Positions 52,365-61,746 of a stretch of 64,000 bases of DNA are shown here, piece by piece. Every line of letters begins with the position of its first letter. Within the stretch, counting starts at the first letter, position 1. Below the pieces are notes generated by a model. It had not been told where the DNA came from and did not search any database. It worked only from the letters and a program-made list of their open reading frames with translations. This DNA is from Cytophagales bacterium. GTDB taxonomy: Bacteria; Bacteroidota; Bacteroidia; Cytophagales; Cyclobacteriaceae. Position numbers and translations under genes: made by a program. The stretch is from NCBI GenBank assembly GCA_017303795.1, contig JAFLBR010000001.1, positions 1-64,000 on the forward strand, given 5' to 3'.

Positions 52365-53261
52365 ATGCAATCGACAAAAAAGCTAATCGTAATTGTAGGG
52401 CCCACGGCAGTGGGTAAAACTGCCTTAGCCATTCGATTGGCCCAGCACTTTAACACGGAAATTATTTCGGCCGACTCGCGCCAGATTTACCGCGAACTGG
52501 ATATTGGTACAGCCAAACCCAGCATGGAAGAATTAAGCCTTGTTAAACATCATTTCATAAACTCGCATTCCATTCATGATGATTACGATGCAGGTGCCTA
52601 TGGCCGCGATGCATTAGCACTAGTTCATTCATTATTCGAAAAGTTTGATTACCTGATTCTTTGTGGAGGCTCAGGTTTATATGTGCGGGCCGTGCTGGAG
52701 GGTTTTGATGAGATGCCGCCTGTACCCGATGGCGTAAGGGAGCAAATCAATAAAGAGTATGAAGCGAATGGACTGAGTTGGTTGCAAGCTCAGGTAAAGC
52801 AGGTTGATCCGCATTATTTTGAGGTAGTGGACATTCAGAATCCCCACCGGTTAATAAGGGCTCTAGAGTTGTACCGGGCCTGGCAAAAACCAATGCATGA
52901 ATTGCGCAAGCAAAAGAAATTGGAGCATCCGTTTCAGATAGTAAAAATTGGGTTGGAACTTGAACGCGAAGAACTTTATACCCGGATTGACATCCGCATG
53001 GATGCCATGATTGAGCAAGGTTTGTTTGCGGAGGCAGAAAAATTTTATCCGTTGCGGAATCTGAATGCATTGCAAACAGTTGGCTATCGGGAGATTTTTG
53101 GATTTATGGATGGCTTGTACGATAAGGGTGAAGCCATAAGGTTGTTGAAGCGAAACTCACGACATTATGCCAAGCGGCAGTTAACATGGTTTAAGAAAGA
53201 TGCAAACACCAACTGGTTCAGGCCAGATCGGGTTGATGAAATTATCACCATCTGTAAATAA
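52365..53261 (+). CDS. miaA: tRNA dimethylallyltransferase
   Basis: The protein has 298 residues. LIVIVGPTAVGKTALAIRLA (P-loop), EIISADSRQIYRELDIGTAK and GGSGLYVRAVLEGF are the family hallmarks, followed by the IQNPHRLIRALELYRA region and the C-terminal RNSRHYAKRQLTWFKKD. It adds the isopentenyl group to A37 of UNN-reading tRNAs. It is divergent from the small hypothetical gene, with a stretch of degenerate CGTAATT repeats (52340-52360) in the gap. Confidence 0.95.
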   Translation: MQSTKKLIVIVGPTAVGKTALAIRLAQHFNTEIISADSRQIYRELDIGTAKPSMEELSLVKHHFINSHSIHDDYDAGAYGRDALALVHSLFEKFDYLILCGGSGLYVRAVLEGFDEMPPVPDGVREQINKEYEANGLSWLQAQVKQVDPHYFEVVDIQNPHRLIRALELYRAWQKPMHELRKQKKLEHPFQIVKIGLELEREELYTRIDIRMDAMIEQGLFAEAEKFYPLRNLNALQTVGYREIFGFMDGLYDKGEAIRLLKRNSRHYAKRQLTWFKKDANTNWFRPDRVDEIITICK

Positions 53262-53297
53262 TTAAACATGTTTGCCACCTGCCTGCCACCAACTGAC

Positions 53298-53305
53298 TAC
53301 TTTTG
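53298..53305 (+). promoter_or_regulatory. -7 box (TACTTTTG) before the glycosyltransferase gene
   Basis: TACTTTTG matches TAnnTTTG and is 6 bases before the ATG at 53312, implying a very short leader. A TTTG lies about 23 bases upstream. The gene after miaA may therefore have its own start. Confidence 0.45.
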
Positions 53306-53311
53306 TATTTC

Positions 53312-54613
53312 ATGACTAAGCGCGTACTCATCATTACTTATTATTGGCCCCCTTCCGGGGGAAGTGGTGTGCAGCGTTGGCTTAAGTTTGTAAAGTATCT
53401 TTCGAAAAAAGGTTGGGAACCCTATGTATTTGCTCCGGAGAATCCACACTTCGCAATTCAGGATGCTTCATTACTTAAAGATGTTCCGGAGCAGGTGGAA
53501 GTAATTCGATTTCCGATTTGGGAACCGTATAAAGCCTTTAACCAACTTACTTCAATTTTTTCAAACAACAGTGTACAACCGGTAGACTTTGTGGCTACCG
53601 GAAAAAAGACCTGGTTGCAAAACTTTGGGATGTGGGTACGCGGAAACTTTTTTATTCCAGATGCAAGAAAATTCTGGATAAAGCCCAGTATTGAATACCT
53701 GACCGATTTTGTTCAGCGCAATCATATTGATAAGATAATTACAACAGGTCCGCCACATAGTGTGCATTTGATAGGTCGTGGTTTAAAAAAGAAAAACAAA
53801 GCATTAAAATGGATTGCTGATTTTCGCGATCCGTGGAGTGAGTGGGATCTTTTAGATACGCTTCAACTTTCAACCTGGGCCAGAGCGCGTCATAAAAAAT
53901 TGGAACATGCCGTATTGCAAGAGGCCGATCTGGTGTTAACTGTTACACCGTATTATGTAAAGCAGTTTCTTCAATTAGGTGGAAAAAATGTACAGCTTAT
54001 CACCAATGGATTTGATGAAGATGACTTCCGGGCGATTACCCACAAGGGTACTAGTGATTTTACGATACGACATATTGGTGGTGTGGATGAATTGCGCGAT
54101 CCGAGACCAGCCATGTTAGCGATTAAAGAACTTTGCTTACAGCAAAATGAGTTTAAGCAAGCTGTTCGTGTAGAGTTTGTGGGCTCAATAAATGTTGCAT
54201 TCAAAAAATTTATTGAACATGACGATGTGCTGGCCGATCGGGTAACTTTTGTAACTCAACTTGCGCACAGCGATTTATTGAAGCTATACGGAAGTACTGA
54301 TGTTCTTTTGCTGGTATTGGCTCATGCGGCTCATGCTTCAGGAAATATACCGGGCAAGTTGTTTGAATACCTGGCTTCGGGCAACGAAATAGTAGGCATT
54401 GGTGTAGCCGATGGCGACTCTGCAGCTATTCTTACACAAGCGGGTGCCGGTACGGTTTATGATCCATCGGATGCGCAAGGGCTTCAACAAGCGTTTATGA
54501 AGTGCTTTGCGAATTGGAAGTCGGGTATTAAACCGAATGCAAAGTCCTTATTAAAATACTCGCGCAGGGAATTAACCGATAGCCTGATAACGCTACTGGA
54601 AAAGCTTGATTAA
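53312..54613 (+). CDS. Glycosyltransferase (GT4-like)
   Basis: The protein has 433 residues from ATG 53312 (MTKRVLIITYYWPPSGGSGV); a TTG three codons earlier is less likely. An N-terminal Rossmann-like domain (NHIDKIITTGPPHSVHLIGR, ADFRDPWSEWDLLDT) and a C-terminal donor domain (LLKLYGSTDVLLLVLAHAAH, GKLFEYLASGNEIVGIG) give a GT-B fold of the GT4 type. It likely acts in surface polysaccharide synthesis. It is convergent with the flippase gene, overlapping by 4 bases. Confidence 0.85.
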   Translation: MTKRVLIITYYWPPSGGSGVQRWLKFVKYLSKKGWEPYVFAPENPHFAIQDASLLKDVPEQVEVIRFPIWEPYKAFNQLTSIFSNNSVQPVDFVATGKKTWLQNFGMWVRGNFFIPDARKFWIKPSIEYLTDFVQRNHIDKIITTGPPHSVHLIGRGLKKKNKALKWIADFRDPWSEWDLLDTLQLSTWARARHKKLEHAVLQEADLVLTVTPYYVKQFLQLGGKNVQLITNGFDEDDFRAITHKGTSDFTIRHIGGVDELRDPRPAMLAIKELCLQQNEFKQAVRVEFVGSINVAFKKFIEHDDVLADRVTFVTQLAHSDLLKLYGSTDVLLLVLAHAAHASGNIPGKLFEYLASGNEIVGIGVADGDSAAILTQAGAGTVYDPSDAQGLQQAFMKCFANWKSGIKPNAKSLLKYSRRELTDSLITLLEKLD

Positions 54614-56109
54614 TTTTTTTTACCACCAAACCCGAAGCGATTGAGTTGCTTCAATAGAAAGTCATTTCCGTCAGGTGTAGCCTTGGAATAAAAAATAAGC
54701 AGTGAAAAAATTAGTGTTACAACTGCTGAGCGAATACCAATATCAATAATTGTATTTTCAAACTTTGGTAGAATCAAATTGAAACTAATTGTGAAAGCAG
54801 CAATAATTAAAACTTTCAATGAATCCAGGTTAAAAGGTTGCATTTTCAGTTTGTGCCAGATAAAAAAATACTTCAGCGCATTAAACACAATCAAGGCAAG
54901 TGCCGCACCCATGGCTGCTCCGTTAATGCCGTAGATCGGGATCAGGATATTGTTGCTTACTACCACCACTACGGCCAACGAGGTTAGTAATAAAATATTA
55001 AAAGCATAATATTTAGAGAGTACAATAATCTCGCTGCTCGGGCCAAATAGCATATCGGTAAGTTTGCCAATGCCGATAATAATAACCACCCATTTGCCAG
55101 CCTCATAAATTTCTTGTTTCGGCATTAGTGAAAAGATATTGTCGAGGTTGATGTACACGCCAATCAACAATAATGATCCAATGATAAACTGGTTGATAGC
55201 TGTTTTTTGATAGATGGTTTTAATATCTGCCAAATCATTTTTTTCAAAAGCCCGTGCTATTAAAGGCATCGCTACCTGGCTCATGGCTCTTCTTGGAATT
55301 TCGATTATAGTGGCCATGTAAAAAGCGGTTGTATAAACGGCATTTGCCGGCAGTCCCAATATCCCCGATACCATTATACTATCAATTTTTCCGATCAGAA
55401 TCATTCCTGCAGTACCTGCAAAACTTAATGAACTATAAATGACCAGCGATTTTATCTTATCAGTTTGTAATGCTTTGAAGTTATAGGTAAAGGAAATTTT
55501 TTTCAGGAAACTGAGGTAGCTAACCAAAAGCAACAAACAAAAGAGATACCCCAGAACTGTGCCGACTATAAATTGATTGTAGGAGATATACCCTTGAAAA
55601 TAAGCAATCACTAGTATGGCTAACAATAACCTTACAATAACCTCACGCAGCAGATTGGGAAAAATCATTTTCAGCAGCGAGCGCGAGTAAGCCTCCAGCA
55701 AGGAAGTAATCAATAAAATCAGTGTAAGCCACAGCACCACCGAAGCGTACTGAATGATTTCGCGGGCATTGGCTTCAAAGTAGGAGAGGATTGACGTTTC
55801 AAATAGTTTAAAGGCAATGAAAAAAATCGTAAACCCACTTAAAGCCAGAAGCGTAATCAGGCTAATAAAGCCTGCCTCGGTTGCTTTGTCTTTTACAAGC
55901 TGTGGATAAAACCGGAAAATACTTTGGGCCAATCCAAATGTGGCAAAGGGTGCCAGCAAAATGGCTGCATCCTGAATGGTTCGCAGCAAGCCTACCTGTT
56001 CGGGTTCAAGAAATTTTGGAAACAAGTACAACAAATTGACGTAACCAATAACCGCCCCGGCATACGAGATTACAGTGGTGTAAATACTTTGGCGGATAAC
56101 CAGACCCAT
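54610..56109 (-). CDS. Polysaccharide flippase (Wzx/RfbX type)
   Basis: The protein has 499 residues with about 14 membrane helices. The start (SIYTTVISYAGAVIGYVNLL, YLFPKFLEPEQVGLLRTIQD) and NAVYTTAFYMATIIEIPRRA are typical of oligosaccharide flippases of the MOP superfamily in Bacteroidota. It moves lipid-linked glycan units across the inner membrane. It is the last of three minus-strand genes (GT4, methyltransferase, flippase) with gaps of 5 and 14 bases, a small surface-glycan operon. Confidence 0.88.
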   Translation of the reverse strand: MGLVIRQSIYTTVISYAGAVIGYVNLLYLFPKFLEPEQVGLLRTIQDAAILLAPFATFGLAQSIFRFYPQLVKDKATEAGFISLITLLALSGFTIFFIAFKLFETSILSYFEANAREIIQYASVVLWLTLILLITSLLEAYSRSLLKMIFPNLLREVIVRLLLAILVIAYFQGYISYNQFIVGTVLGYLFCLLLLVSYLSFLKKISFTYNFKALQTDKIKSLVIYSSLSFAGTAGMILIGKIDSIMVSGILGLPANAVYTTAFYMATIIEIPRRAMSQVAMPLIARAFEKNDLADIKTIYQKTAINQFIIGSLLLIGVYINLDNIFSLMPKQEIYEAGKWVVIIIGIGKLTDMLFGPSSEIIVLSKYYAFNILLLTSLAVVVVVSNNILIPIYGINGAAMGAALALIVFNALKYFFIWHKLKMQPFNLDSLKVLIIAAFTISFNLILPKFENTIIDIGIRSAVVTLIFSLLIFYSKATPDGNDFLLKQLNRFGFGGKKN

Positions 56110-56123
56110 TGTTAGTAATAGAT

Positions 56124-56663
56124 TTACCTTTTTGCTTCAACAATGTAATACCTTGGAGTGATGTGGCGAAGTAAAGGTCGAATACCAACCACTCCCGTTG
56201 GCGAAGTCCATTTTTCTGAACGTACTATTTTCCAGCCACTTTTTTCTAATAACCAATCAAACTGCCAATCTTCAAATTCATGAAAATGCTGATCCCAGCG
56301 ATCGTTCTTATTTCGATAGGCTTTGGCAAACCAGAGTGACAACGGGATGCTCGCGTATAATCGATTAGCCTGAATATTTTTTAGAACTCCCATCGGATTG
56401 ATCAGATGTTCCAGGATTTCAAAAGCAAAAGCAGCTTCTGTTTTAAATTGATTTACTGATTCTGGAAAGTCATCCAGATCCTCACCTTTTGTATTGGTTA
56501 CATTGTATCCTTCTTGCTCAAATAATTTTGAAAGGGGATTGGCAATACCAATATCTAATACACTTGTTCCAACCGGTAAAGTTTGCTTTACAAAAGCAAG
56601 CGTTTTACTGTAGCGTCTGCTTAATACTTTGTTATTAAGATTATATGCTTCGGTAGAATCCAT
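56124..56663 (-). CDS. SAM-dependent class I methyltransferase
   Basis: The protein has 179 residues. VLDIGIANPLSKLFEQEGYN is the SAM-binding motif I (atypical: DIGIANP instead of DxGxGxG). TKGEDLDDFPESVNQF and FAFEILEHLINPMGVLKNIQ match motifs II-III of sugar- or lipid-linked methyltransferases. The C-terminus (WKIVRSEKWTSPTGVVGIRP) is beta-rich. Substrate is unknown; position between the GT4 and flippase genes suggests a glycan target. Confidence 0.78.
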   Translation of the reverse strand: MDSTEAYNLNNKVLSRRYSKTLAFVKQTLPVGTSVLDIGIANPLSKLFEQEGYNVTNTKGEDLDDFPESVNQFKTEAAFAFEILEHLINPMGVLKNIQANRLYASIPLSLWFAKAYRNKNDRWDQHFHEFEDWQFDWLLEKSGWKIVRSEKWTSPTGVVGIRPLLRHITPRYYIVEAKR

Positions 56664-56668
56664 TAGTA

Positions 56669-57907
56669 TTAATAGTTGCTGTAAATATCTAAAAGTGTTT
56701 TTTGCTCATGCTCCCAGTTCAGATTACCCTCAAGTGTTGCTCTTTTTCCGTTCGCACCTAATGTTGCACAAAGTTCTCTGCTGGAGTATAATTCGTTTAC
56801 TTTTTTTGCAAAGTCATGTTCATCGCCTGCTGTAAAAACCAAACCACTTTTGTAGGATTCAACAATACGCTTCAATGGAGCGCTTGAGCTTACCAGAATT
56901 GGTTTGCCAGTCATCATACCTTGAAATAACTTATGCGGAATTGTGTGATCAGTATGGCCATTGGATTGATGTGGAATTACATTCACATCGGCCAGCGACA
57001 TATAGGAGAAAAATTTACTGAATGGCTGATAACCCAAAAAGTGAACGTTGCTCAGATTTCTTTCTTTAACCAAATTATGTAAGTTTTGCATAACCGCATT
57101 ACTTCCAAAGCCTACAATGACGAAGTGAATATTTTCGGGTTCCTGCACATGGCTCATTCCTTTAATCGCCACATCTACCCCACGATGTGGACCAATGCCA
57201 CCAGAATAGATAACGATAAACTTGCCTGCTAGATTTTCATAAACAGTATTATCCACTTGTTGGTTAATGAATGTTTTTTCTTCCGTATTTGAAACGACAA
57301 CTACTTTATCGGTACCGAAACGATGTTCATAAAGCAACCGTGTTTTCATTTCATCAACCACGGCAATAATGGTGTCTGCTTCTTCACAAGCTTTTTTTTC
57401 CCAATGCGTCCAACGATCAGGATTCATAAATAGGAAATTTTTGAGCCGGGCAATTGGGTTTTTTTTCCAGATAAACCAGGTGCGAAGAGCTTCCGGATAA
57501 TTTTCGTGTAAGTCAACAATTACTTTTAAATCTAGTTCTTTCTTAAGGGCAAGAGCCGTACCAGCCAGCGGTAAATCATGTATATGAACCAATCTGATTT
57601 GTTCTTGTTTAATTATTGCCCTTGCTGCCGATTTGAATTTAGGATGAACAAAAGTCAACGACATAATAATATCCCAAAACGCTAACTGGTAGTTATTTTT
57701 TCCTGCATCAATGCGGTGAACCTGAATACCTTCAACTGTTTCAGTAGCAGGTTCATTCTTTCGCCTTAGGCAAAGCAGATGTATCTTATGACCAGCTTTA
57801 AGCAACGCCCCCGTTTCTTTTTTTATCCGGATATCAGCCGGATAAGGCGCATTCAGCAACATGAGAACTTTGGTAGGCACAGATTTCTTTTTCGCAAAGA
57901 AACACAA
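56669..57907 (-). CDS. Glycosyltransferase family 4 protein
   Basis: The protein has 412 residues if started at TTG 57907. A GTG at 57880, immediately before PTKVLMLLNAPYPADIRIKK, is an equally good start and fits other members of the family better. GT-B markers are IVDLHENYPEALRTWF, VVVSNTEEKTF, FIVIYSGGIGPHRGVDVAIK, and SNGHTDHTIPHKLFQGMMTG with the donor-binding E/K region. It is the first gene of the three-gene glycan operon. Confidence 0.85.
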   Translation of the reverse strand: MCFFAKKKSVPTKVLMLLNAPYPADIRIKKETGALLKAGHKIHLLCLRRKNEPATETVEGIQVHRIDAGKNNYQLAFWDIIMSLTFVHPKFKSAARAIIKQEQIRLVHIHDLPLAGTALALKKELDLKVIVDLHENYPEALRTWFIWKKNPIARLKNFLFMNPDRWTHWEKKACEEADTIIAVVDEMKTRLLYEHRFGTDKVVVVSNTEEKTFINQQVDNTVYENLAGKFIVIYSGGIGPHRGVDVAIKGMSHVQEPENIHFVIVGFGSNAVMQNLHNLVKERNLSNVHFLGYQPFSKFFSYMSLADVNVIPHQSNGHTDHTIPHKLFQGMMTGKPILVSSSAPLKRIVESYKSGLVFTAGDEHDFAKKVNELYSSRELCATLGANGKRATLEGNLNWEHEQKTLLDIYSNY

Positions 57908-58107
57908 TTCGGCTAGAAGAATTTTAAAGCATCGTCAATTATGCAAACGTTACCGCTATACTGGTAAGTTTATCTCGTATTAACCTCTTGATTACCACTC
58001 AGCCACGCGCAGAAATTTTCATCACCCGTGCAATCGTTGGCAAAATGATTTTGTAAAAAAGTTTCTTCGGTAAACGGCAACTTTATCAAACACTAAACCA
58101 CCTTTCC

Positions 58108-59268
58108 ATGACCAACACTCTTTCACGCAGAAACTGGCTTCGTACCAGTGCATTAGCAGCAGGCAGCCTTGTAACAGGTTTGTCGGTGCTGGATAAACCA
58201 GCCTTTGGTATGAAACCCTTTAAAGGAACCTATGGCTTACGCGAAGATTTTTTTCCGCCTGCCGTAAATGAAATCAAGGCTCGCTTATCGGCAAATGAAA
58301 ACCCGTGGGGGCCATCAAAAAAAGCGGTGGCGGCTATAGCCGAAAGTGCTATAAAGGGCAACCGGTATGTGTACAACAGTTCACGTGAAATGGAAGAATT
58401 GCTGGCTAAAAAGGAAGGCGTATCGCCCGATCACATTTTGCTTTCAGCAGGATCCACCGACATACTGGAAAAGATAGCAATTGCGCTTTGCATGAAAGGC
58501 GGCAATGTAGTATCGGCCGATCCGTCATACCTCTCGTTGGTTAAAACAGCCACCGCTATCGGGGCAACCTGGAAAAACATTCCGCTTACAAGCGATTATG
58601 CGCATGATGTGGATGCAATGGCAAATGCGATTGATGGTGAAACAAAGATTGTTTACGTCTGTAATCCGAACAATCCAACCGGAACGTTAACTCCTGTAGA
58701 AAAGCTTAAAAGTTTTTGTAAACAGGTAAGCAGTAAAGTACCGGTGTTTATTGATGAAGCCTATCTTGAACTATTGGATAATCCCGAATCGCAAACTACT
58801 GTGGGCCTGGTGGCCGAAGGCTACGATGTAATTGTTTGTCGCACGTTCTCTAAAATTCATGGTATGGCAGGCTTGCGGGTGGGCTACATGGTAGCAAACC
58901 CTGAACGTATTAAACTCATTAAAAAATTAGTTCGTACCGAAATGGGGTTATGCGTTACCTCATTACAAGGAGCTATGGCCAGCTTGGGCGATGTTGAATT
59001 TCAAAAATATACGCGCGAGAACACTAAAATAAATCGTGAGTTTACCTTTAAGGCGTTGCAAAAGGCAGGAGTTACGCCAATCCCTTCATTCACCAATTTT
59101 ATATTGTTTCCGATAGAAATGAAGCCTAAAGAGTTTGTTGAGAAAATGAGCGAAAAGGGAGTGAGCGTGCGGGGCTTCGAGATTGCCGGTAAAAATTATG
59201 GCCGGGTAAGTATTGGCACCAAGGACGAAATGAAATTGTTTGTTTCCACTTTCAATGCGGTTAGCTAA
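58108..59268 (+). CDS. Tat-exported PLP-dependent aminotransferase (HisC-like)
   Basis: The protein has 386 residues. The N-terminus has a twin-arginine signal: SRRNWLRTSALAAGSLVTGL, cut probably near residue 34. The mature protein is a complete fold type I aminotransferase: LSANENPWGPSKKAV, YVCNPNNPTGTLTPVEKL, VFIDEAYLEL, and VCRTFSKIHGMAGLRVGYMV with the PLP lysine. It most resembles histidinol-phosphate aminotransferases. Export by Tat would carry a folded, PLP-loaded enzyme to the periplasm, which is unusual for this class. Its stop overlaps the ATG of the AEC transporter gene. Confidence 0.88.
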   Translation: MTNTLSRRNWLRTSALAAGSLVTGLSVLDKPAFGMKPFKGTYGLREDFFPPAVNEIKARLSANENPWGPSKKAVAAIAESAIKGNRYVYNSSREMEELLAKKEGVSPDHILLSAGSTDILEKIAIALCMKGGNVVSADPSYLSLVKTATAIGATWKNIPLTSDYAHDVDAMANAIDGETKIVYVCNPNNPTGTLTPVEKLKSFCKQVSSKVPVFIDEAYLELLDNPESQTTVGLVAEGYDVIVCRTFSKIHGMAGLRVGYMVANPERIKLIKKLVRTEMGLCVTSLQGAMASLGDVEFQKYTRENTKINREFTFKALQKAGVTPIPSFTNFILFPIEMKPKEFVEKMSEKGVSVRGFEIAGKNYGRVSIGTKDEMKLFVSTFNAVS

Positions 59269-60365
59269 TGCCTGAGGCGATAACAAAAACCGTTTCGCTG
59301 CTGCTATTGATCTTTGTTGGAGTTCTGATCAGTGGAAAGATTAAAAGCAAAGAACAACGCGAAGGTGTACGCACGTTAATACTAAGCCTCGCGTTACCGG
59401 CTACTATTTTTATTGCCTTGCTTAAGGTTGAGTTTACATTTGAATTAATGCTGGTGCCGGTGTTGGCACTGGCTTTTAATTTTGTCATGTATTTTCTCAT
59501 CAGCAAATTACCTTTAGATACGTTGTTTGGGTTGCAGCCTAATCAATATCGCACACTTTTGCTTATAATACCTTCGCTGGCACCGGGTCTCTCAGTGTTT
59601 CCATTTATCTTAGAGTACAGTGGCGAAAGCACACTCGCCACGGCTGCAGTGGCTGATCTGGGCAACAAAATTTTTGTGCTGATTATCTCTTACATCATCG
59701 CTATGCGCTGGTATTATAAACTTAATCGGGAAGTTACCGGTGAAGCCAAACTAAATCTGAAGGATGTATTGAAAGCACTGATTAACGAACCAGTTAATCT
59801 GGTTGTGGTAACGGCTATATTATTATTGACTGTTGGCATTCGTTACGATGCGTTTCCAGGTTTTCTCCAATCGGGTATTGATAAGCTTAGTTTAATGATG
59901 ACACCTTTGGTGTTGTTGTTTATTGGTATGTCAGTAAAATTTACATGGGCGCAGGTGCGCACAATCTTCTCGTTTCTGTTCTTCCGTACGGGCGTAGCTT
60001 TTCTGCTTTCGGCTGTGCTGTTGATCATCCTTCAGCCGGTTAGTTTAAGCACAGCTTTGCTTATTGTTATTTTTCCACAAAGCGCCTGTAGTTTCTGGCC
60101 GTATGCACACATGGCTATAGTTGGTAAGTTAGAGGCTGGTCATGGTAAGTCGTCAGGCACCTTCGATCTTGAGTTTGCCATGAACATACTGGCCTGTTCG
60201 CTTCCGTTCTCAGTAATTCTGGTTATGATTATGTACACTGCGCAAGATGTGTTTGCATCGCCACTTAACGTTAGTGGTTTTGGATTACTATGCCTGGTGC
60301 TGGCTGCAGCTCCCGCTTTAATTCCGGTGTTTACACCCAAATCACAATTGAAAGAACAAGCTTAA
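59268..60365 (+). CDS. AEC family transporter
   Basis: The protein has 365 residues with about ten membrane helices in two halves. TKTVSLLLLIFVGVLISGKI and RTLILSLALPATIFIALLKV at the N-terminus, and MMTPLVLLFIGMSVKFTWAQ with the VIFPQSACSFWPYAHMAI region in the second half, match AEC (auxin efflux carrier-like) permeases. Bacterial members carry dicarboxylates or other small acids. It is translationally coupled to the Tat-exported aminotransferase (shared base of TAATG), and a strong terminator follows. Confidence 0.82.
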   Translation: MPEAITKTVSLLLLIFVGVLISGKIKSKEQREGVRTLILSLALPATIFIALLKVEFTFELMLVPVLALAFNFVMYFLISKLPLDTLFGLQPNQYRTLLLIIPSLAPGLSVFPFILEYSGESTLATAAVADLGNKIFVLIISYIIAMRWYYKLNREVTGEAKLNLKDVLKALINEPVNLVVVTAILLLTVGIRYDAFPGFLQSGIDKLSLMMTPLVLLFIGMSVKFTWAQVRTIFSFLFFRTGVAFLLSAVLLIILQPVSLSTALLIVIFPQSACSFWPYAHMAIVGKLEAGHGKSSGTFDLEFAMNILACSLPFSVILVMIMYTAQDVFASPLNVSGFGLLCLVLAAAPALIPVFTPKSQLKEQA

Positions 60366-60391
60366 GAAAGCGGTTTTGTTCATAATGTTTT

Positions 60392-60422
60392 ACGACCTGT
60401 GGAAACGCAGGTCGTTTTTTAT
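60392..60422 (+). terminator. Intrinsic terminator of the aminotransferase/AEC operon
   Basis: ACGACCTG (60392-60399) and CAGGTCGT (60408-60415) form a perfect 8-bp stem, followed by a T-run to about 60422. It starts 26 bases after the AEC stop. Confidence 0.88.
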
Positions 60423-60503
60423 TGATTATGAATCCGACCGCAACATTTATTAACAATAATTTTTCTTTCTGATCAGGAAACTGAATTTTTGCAACCGCAT
60501 GAC

Positions 60504-60525
60504 TGGTCTGTGTCCTCACAGACCA
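60504..60525 (+). promoter_or_regulatory. Hairpin in the leader of wecB
   Basis: TGGTCTGTG (60504-60512) and CACAGACCA (60517-60525) form a 9-bp perfect stem with loop TCCT. It lies 34 bases before the wecB ATG. No T-run follows. Its place suggests a leader element or regulator site, but no family is recognised. Confidence 0.5.
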
Positions 60526-60559
60526 CTGACACCGCAAAAACTATAACCAATTGTATCAA

Positions 60560-61648
60560 ATGAAAATTACCCTCATTGCCGGTGCTCGTCCTAATTTCAT
60601 GAAAATAGCACCCATTATCCGGGCTATTGAGCGGGCACAGCGCGATGGATTTTCAATTGATTATCGGTTAGTACACACTGGTCAACACTATGACGATAAG
60701 TTGAGTAAAATCTTTTTCGAGCAGTTGCAGATACCCGAGGCGCACATAAATCTGGGTGCCGGTTCGGGCACACAAGCTGAGCAAACCGCCCGCATTATGA
60801 TTGAGTTTGAAAAAGATTTAATTGCCAACCCAACTGATCTGGTAATTGTGGTAGGCGATGTAACCTCAACTATGGCTTGTACTATTGTGGCCAAAAAACT
60901 AAGTACGAAAGTTGCACATGTGGAAGGCGGTATCCGCTCGTTCGACATGGCTATGCCCGAAGAAATTAACCGCATCGTAACCGACTCGCTGGCCGATTAT
61001 TTTTTTACCACCTCGCAGGTAGCCAATATTAACCTTAAAAAGTCTGGTGTTAATGAGAATCAGATTTTTTTTGTGGGTAATACCATGATTGATACGTTGC
61101 TCACGCATTTACCACGCACGCAAAAGCCAGCGTTGTGGGAAGAACTCGGACTGCAATCCAAAAATTATTTTGTGCTTACACTTCACCGCCCCAGCAATGT
61201 GGACGACCCGGAAAAATTTGCCCGGTGGATGCAGGTTTTAGATGATACCGGTTTACCTATTGTTTTTCCGGTGCATCCGCGCACCATGAAGAACTTTTCG
61301 AAGCTTGCGCAGAAACCAAAAAATATTCGTGCGTGCGATCCGCTCAGCTACCTGGAATTTATTTATCTTATAAAAGAGTCTAAAGCGGTAATTACAGATT
61401 CGGGTGGCGTGCAAGAAGAAACAACAGTGTTGGGCGTACCGTGTCTTACGCTGCGCAATAATACCGAGCGCCCTGAAACCGTAACGGAAGGAACAAACGA
61501 AATGATTGGCGATGATTTCACCGCATTGGCAAATGCACTCTTAAAAGTAAAAACAGACGATTGGAAAGCAGGCAAAATTCCGCAGTTGTGGGATGGCCGT
61601 ACGGCAGAGCGAATTGTGCACGAGTTGGTGAAGTTGGGTGGGCAGTGA
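60560..61648 (+). CDS. wecB: UDP-N-acetylglucosamine 2-epimerase (non-hydrolysing)
   Basis: The protein has 362 residues from ATG 60560; a TTG three codons earlier is less likely. Family motifs are TLIAGARPNFMKIAPIIRAI, RLVHTGQHYDDKLSKIFFEQ, VGDVTSTMACTIVAKKL, KVAHVEGGIRSFDMAMPEEI and AVITDSGGVQEETTVLGVPC. It interconverts UDP-GlcNAc and UDP-ManNAc for surface glycan synthesis, in the cytoplasm. No wecC-type dehydrogenase is next to it. The 61649-61746 gap holds degenerate ATTAGTAATC repeats. Confidence 0.92.
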   Translation: MKITLIAGARPNFMKIAPIIRAIERAQRDGFSIDYRLVHTGQHYDDKLSKIFFEQLQIPEAHINLGAGSGTQAEQTARIMIEFEKDLIANPTDLVIVVGDVTSTMACTIVAKKLSTKVAHVEGGIRSFDMAMPEEINRIVTDSLADYFFTTSQVANINLKKSGVNENQIFFVGNTMIDTLLTHLPRTQKPALWEELGLQSKNYFVLTLHRPSNVDDPEKFARWMQVLDDTGLPIVFPVHPRTMKNFSKLAQKPKNIRACDPLSYLEFIYLIKESKAVITDSGGVQEETTVLGVPCLTLRNNTERPETVTEGTNEMIGDDFTALANALLKVKTDDWKAGKIPQLWDGRTAERIVHELVKLGGQ

Positions 61649-61746
61649 TGACAATCGGTATTTGGTGATTAGTAATCGGTAATCAGTAATTAGTATTTAG
61701 TAAATCGGTTTGGCTAAACCAGCAACAATAGACAAGTAGCCAGCAA

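Noticed and set aside
57908-58107. Gene in the 200-base gap between the GT4 and aminotransferase genes
   Set aside because: No open frame with gene-like features; probably divergent promoter DNA, although no clear -7 box was found.
61655-61720. Degenerate ATTAGTAATCGG repeats that might suggest a CRISPR or iteron array
   Set aside because: Units are short, irregular and without spacers; it looks like simple sequence drift between wecB and ruvC.
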